Shown here one piece after another: positions 59,580 through 64,000 of a DNA stretch of 64,000 nt. A model generated the notes under the pieces. That model saw nothing but the letters and a program-made list of their open reading frames with translations. It did no database searches and was not told the DNA's origin. A program made the translations under genes and the position numbers. The stretch comes from Paraspadella gotoi (taxonomy: Eukaryota > Chaetognatha), in the NCBI GenBank assembly GCA_051294375.1, contig CM119264.1, positions 28,119,905-28,183,904 on the forward strand. The letters run 5' to 3'. Position 1 is the stretch's first letter. Every line of letters begins with the position of its first letter.

Positions 59580-59808
59580 GCCTTTGTTCCAAAGCATCCG
59601 ACCTTGAATCTCCCCAGAGACTCGGAGGAAGGAATCGTCCGAGGGGTGCCGCCGCAGTATTCGCCGCGGTCGAAGCCGCAGCAACGCCGCTGCCGCTGCC
59701 ACAGACCCAACAGCCTCCGCCGCTGCCGCCGCTGTCGAACCCCTTCAGCAGCGGCCTTCTGCGGTGGCGGACGCGGCGGACGCGGCGGCAATCGTAAAGG
59801 TTTTTAAG
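59580..59808 (+). other. GC-rich segment, possible partial exon before a gap
   Basis: About 190 bases are strongly GC-rich in an AT-rich region and all three plus frames are largely open. One reads an Ala-rich SNAAAAATDPTASAAAAAVE, another PLPLPQTQQPPPLPPLSNPF. It runs into N at 59809-60065, so splice boundaries cannot be set. Composition resembles gene 1 exons, but no family was recognised. Confidence 0.25.
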
Positions 59809-60894
59809 NNNNNNNNNNNNNNNNNNNNNNNNNNNNNNNNNNNNNNNNNNNNNNNNNNNNNNNNNNNNNNNNNNNNNNNNNNNNNNNNNNNNNNNNNNNN
59901 NNNNNNNNNNNNNNNNNNNNNNNNNNNNNNNNNNNNNNNNNNNNNNNNNNNNNNNNNNNNNNNNNNNNNNNNNNNNNNNNNNNNNNNNNNNNNNNNNNNN
60001 NNNNNNNNNNNNNNNNNNNNNNNNNNNNNNNNNNNNNNNNNNNNNNNNNNNNNNNNNNNNNNNNNGTCTTCCTCAATTTAAAGTTTTTTTTTTATTCGAT
60101 TTAAAACTCGGTTTCACTTTAACGAGTAAAAAAAAATCCCTACACTCCCACTTCTTATTGAAAATTTCTTTTCCTTCCAGAATAAAAACTTCAAATTCTC
60201 TCGCGGATTTTTACTTTTTTTTTTCCTGATTTCGATTTTTTAGAAAAAATCCCAACTTCTGTCCTTCGCTTATATTTTTCCAGTTTTTTTTTGTCTCAAT
60301 AACAAAAAAACTAGAATCGAATTAAAATCAATAAGTCTTTCTATTTTTGTACCAGAACTCAAAGCGAGCGCGCCTGTTTAAAAAAAAATAAAATCGTTTC
60401 TCAATGTCACTTTTTTTTAGTCGAAATCGAATAAAATATGCGAGTTTTTTCTTCTTTTTTTTTTAATCAGCCCGACATCAGCTGTATCTCTTGTTTTTTA
60501 ATTTCATTTTCGTGAATGTCACTAAGTTTCACTTTTAGCAGCCGCTTTGCGTTCACAGAATGAGAAACTTAAAATGTTTTCCGATCCGTCGTGATAAATT
60601 TCCGAGTTTTTAAAATTAGATTCAAAGAAACGAATTCGAAAAGTTTTGCAAATTTACTATTTTTTTATTTTCTTTTTTTTTTTTATTTCCCCATTTTATC
60701 TAGTCTCACCTACGAGTGCGTGTGGAAGATTATAAGTTGGCACTTTCTCAATCTCTTTTCTGCCAAGAGCTCACTTACCTTTTGCTGGGGAATTTTTAAT
60801 TCACGTCTTTTTAAGCGAAAGAAATAGAAGAGTAAAGAAAAGAGGAACAAAAATATATGTCCTTTCGTAATATTTATTAATTATCATTTCTCCC

Positions 60895-61089
60895 TTGGAT
60901 AACTTTGTGCTTGTTCACAACATCAGGCGTGTCTTACTCTTAGTCCAATGCAATTTAATCAGGAATGCAGTCAAGATTGATGACTTGCTTGCTTCGCTTG
61001 CCTTACGTCTCGTTTACCAATCAGGGAACATACTCAATGGGAAAGTTCTCATGGGAGGAATTATGTATGAAGTAAAGTTTCCAGGGTGA
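60895..61089 (+). other. Short open frame of unknown nature
   Basis: A 64-codon frame reads MDNFVLVHNIRRVLLL and DDLLASLALRLVYQSGNIL, more protein-like than its surroundings, ending in TGA. There are no clear splice sites and no recognised family. It could be a mobile-element remnant or chance. Confidence 0.15.
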
Positions 61090-61356
61090 GGAATTTAACA
61101 ATCAGAAAAAAAATTAACTGTTTTTTTATACTGTTTTTTAATAATGAGCATTTTGTTATTAAAATTCAAATACATTTTTTAAACTGGTTCCCGCTTTTAA
61201 AAAAGAGTTTTTTGTTTATGTTTAGCGTCGAATCTTATAAATCTAAATTTAACTTCAGCCTCAGGTTTTTTATTTTCAGATTTATTTTCTTCGCTTCGAG
61301 ATTTGCTTCGTCTCGTTTTGCAGACATCGACAACAAACATCGCAGACAGAGATAGA

Positions 61357-61389
<33 letters not shown>

Positions 61390-62596
61390 CACACCTGTGA
61401 CAATAACGACTACAACAACGAAGACTCCGCTCGGTCGAAGACGAGAAAAGCTGAACTCGTCTTTATATCTTATCTTCTTAACCCCAATTATCCTTTTCCG
61501 GTCATTAAACTAATCGTTACTAATTATATTAGTAATCACTACTAATCGTTACTAACGATGAACAAATTCAAGTCGAATTCCGTCTTCGTTGTTTTTGGTT
61601 TTTTTTATTTCGTCTTCTGAGAAAGAGTAACGTTGTTATGTTGTTGTTGTTGTCTCTCTCGTCTTTTCACGCTTCTGTTTTTTGTCTGTCTCTCCGTCCG
61701 TCTGTCTGTCTGTTTCCACATCTCCTCAATCTTCAGCCAGAAATTCCGCTGCTTTTCTTTCCAAATTTCTCTCTCTTTTCTTTTAGCTTAAAACGCCGCC
61801 GCCGCNNNNNNNNNNNNNNNNNNNNNNNNNNNNNNNNNNNNNNNNNNNNNNNNNNNNNNNNNNNNNNNNNNNNNNNNNNNNNNNNNNNNNNNNNNNNNNN
61901 NNNNNNNNNNNNNNNNNNNNNNNNNNNNNNNNNNNNNNNNNNNNNNNNNNNNNNNNNNNNNNNNNNNNNNNNNNNNNNNNNNNNNNNNNNNNNNNNNNNN
62001 NNNNNNNNNNNNNNNNNNNNNNNNNNNNNNNNNNNNNNNNNNNNNNNNNNNNNNNNNNNNNNNNNNNNNNNNNNNNNNNNNNNNNNNNNNNNNNNNNNNN
62101 NNNNNNNNNNNNNNNNNNNNNNNNNNNNNNNNNNNNNNNNNNNNNNNCGGGTCAGAAGATTTGTCGTTGTTGTTGTCGTTTCGTTTTTTAAAAAAACAGT
62201 AAAAAAGTGACCAACGATTCAATGACTCACTTTTTAATTCAAACGAAAAAAAGAACAAATTGTCAACTAAAAACAGAAACTCGTTTCTTGAATTGAAAAA
62301 AAAACGAAATTAAGAAAGAAAAAACGAGTTCGTTCGGTTTTCGACCTTTTTTCCTTTTTTTCTCCTTCTTCTTCTTCTCTTTCTTCTTCTTCTCCTTTTC
62401 ATGCTACTTCTTATTTTCCTTCTTATTCTCCTTCTCATTCTCCTTCTTCTCCTTCTCCTTCTTCTCCTGCACCTTTTCATTCTACTTTTTATTCTCCTTC
62501 TCATTCTCCTTCTTCTTCTACTTCTTCTTCTTTTGTAGCCAAAATCGAATTTAAAGTTTCTAATTAACACAAAACGCCCTTTTCACGATTTCAACT

Positions 62597-62631
<35 letters not shown>

Positions 62632-63264
62632 NNNNNNNNNNNNNNNNNNNNNNNNNNNNNNNNNNNNNNNNNNNNNNNNNNNNNNNNNNNNNNNNNNNNN
62701 NNNNNNNNNNNNNNNNNNNNNNNNNNNNNNNNNNNNNNNNNNNNNNNNNNNNNNNNNNNNNNNNNNNNNNNNNNNNNNNNNNNNNNNNNNNNNNNNNNNN
62801 NNNNNNNNNNNNNNNNNNNNNNNNNNNNNNNNNNNNNNNNNNNNNNNNNNNNNNNNNNNNNNNNNNNNNNNNNNNNNNNNNNNNNNNTCTCTCTCTCTCT
62901 TTCTCTCTCTTTCTTTCTCTCTCTCTCACCCGAATGTCTTAAGAATCCTTCTGCTTTTTCTCTGTTTTGTTTTCGATTTTCATCTCGTTTTTTTTAACAA
63001 AATATTTTTTTCGCTTTTTTAGCTTTTAAAAATCATAACTGTTGAAAAGGGTGCTTCTATTTTATTTAACCGGGTTAAATTGTTTACAAAAGATGACAAA
63101 ATTTTCATTCAAATATGTATGTTTGTTGGTTTTTTGTTCTTTAAGAATTTAAAATAATAAGATGAAAAATGGTTAATATTTAACTAAAATAATTCTTTCA
63201 CAAATTGGTCTTCGTATTTGATGCTGAATTTTATCGTCGTTTTTATAAAAACTGAACCTTTGAA

Positions 63265-63295
<31 letters not shown>

Positions 63296-63866
63296 NNNNN
63301 NNNNNNNNNNNNNNNNNNNNNNNNNNNNNNNNNNNNNNNNNNNNNNNNNNNNNNNNNNNNNNNNNNNNNNNNNNNNNNNNNNNNNNNNNNNNNNNNNNNN
63401 NNNNNNNNNNNNNNNNNNNNNNNNNNNNNNNNNNNNNNNNNNNNNNNNNNNNNNNNNNNNNNNNNNNNNNNNNNNNNNNNNNNNNNNNNNNNNNNNNNNN
63501 NNNNNNNNNNNNNNNNNNNNNNNNNNNNNNNNNNNNNNNNNNNNNNNNNNNNNNNNNNNNNNNNNNNNNNNNNNNNNNNNNNNNNNNNNNNNNNNNTAAA
63601 AATTTTGTTCGATTTTAACCACTTTTTTACAAGGTTGGTCTGGTAGCTTGCAATTTTTTTTCATTTGCTTGCTCTATTAGTTTCTGTTGTTTACATTACG
63701 AACGTTCGTTATTTCGACAATTGTTATTTTCTTATTTAAACATTGGATCATTTCATACGTCGTAGCAACATCCTTACATCCGCCGACCTTTTTTTGTCAG
63801 ATCGACGCGTTTCCATTTGGAATAAAAAGAAAAGATTCCATCAATTACAGTTCCTGTCATCGTTGC

Positions 63867-63905
<39 letters not shown>

Positions 63906-64000
63906 TGTTCCGTTGTCTAACGCCGCCTTTTGTAATTGGGTCACATTCATTGTATCGGAAACGTTTGACTTAGTTTTTCCCAATGAAAAAAGAAAAAATT

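Larger units (their letters stand above)
57430..64000. other. Region with no confident gene and six assembly gaps
   Basis: Contents are (GTC)n at 57328-57378 and 63869-63903, (GAC)n at 58640-58666 and 61358-61388, a (CTTCTC)n-like tract at 62360-62535, TC tracts and N runs at 58205-58491, 59082-59199, 59809-60065, 61806-62147, 62632-62887 and 63296-63596. A gene could be hidden by the gaps, since GC-rich edges adjoin those at 59809 and 61806. Confidence 0.7.

Overview
The window is nuclear DNA of a multicellular eukaryote, most likely an invertebrate animal. The evidence is spliced genes with GT-AG introns from 49 bases to about 10 kb, AT-rich introns around GC-rich exons, tRNA-derived SINE-like repeats, and a Rab-type GTPase ending in a CaaX box. 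The lineage cannot be named from the sequence. Microsatellites are extremely dense: (TC/GA)n, (GTC/GAC)n, (GTT)n, (TTTTC)n, (TTTA)n, (TATC)n. There are fourteen runs of N, many inside TC/GA tracts, so scaffold joins need caution.

Layout. 1-3480: a large palindrome centred on a gapped TC/GA tract. 3.5-18.8 kb: no convincing exon; microsatellites, minisatellites, a CACGTG array and two copies of a small inverted-terminal-repeat element. 18.8-20.6 kb: an imperfect tandem duplication of about 0.9 kb. 21.4-46.1 kb: gene 1, plus strand, eleven coding exons whose phases agree at every junction. They give about 708 residues from the ATG at 21490, or the last 724 residues of a longer protein. The product is Pro/Ser/Thr/Ala-rich, apparently disordered, and not recognised. 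Its 10.3 kb second intron holds an inverted repeat with arms of about 3.2-3.5 kb. 48.4-56.4 kb: gene 2, plus strand, a divergent Rab-family small GTPase in seven exons. G1 to G5 are all visible and the C-terminus is a polybasic stretch followed by CVIL. Its G3 motif reads DSAVQ instead of DTAGQ, and exon 2 carries an apparent one-base frameshift. 57-64 kb: repeats, six gaps and only weak coding hints.

Both genes lie on the plus strand, about 2.3 kb apart. Nothing in the sequence shows that they work together. Dispersed elements recur throughout: four copies of a TIR element with ends resembling GTTGCGCCGC, three copies of a TIR element with a CCTAA-like core, tRNA-like SINE pieces, and a pair of GGTTTAAGGCCTCC repeats.

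The least ordinary observations are the Rab gene (altered G3 motif, CaaX exon behind a 66-base in-frame intron), the unrecognised eleven-exon gene, and the long inverted repeats. No prokaryotic-type system, CRISPR array, rRNA gene or intact transposase was seen.
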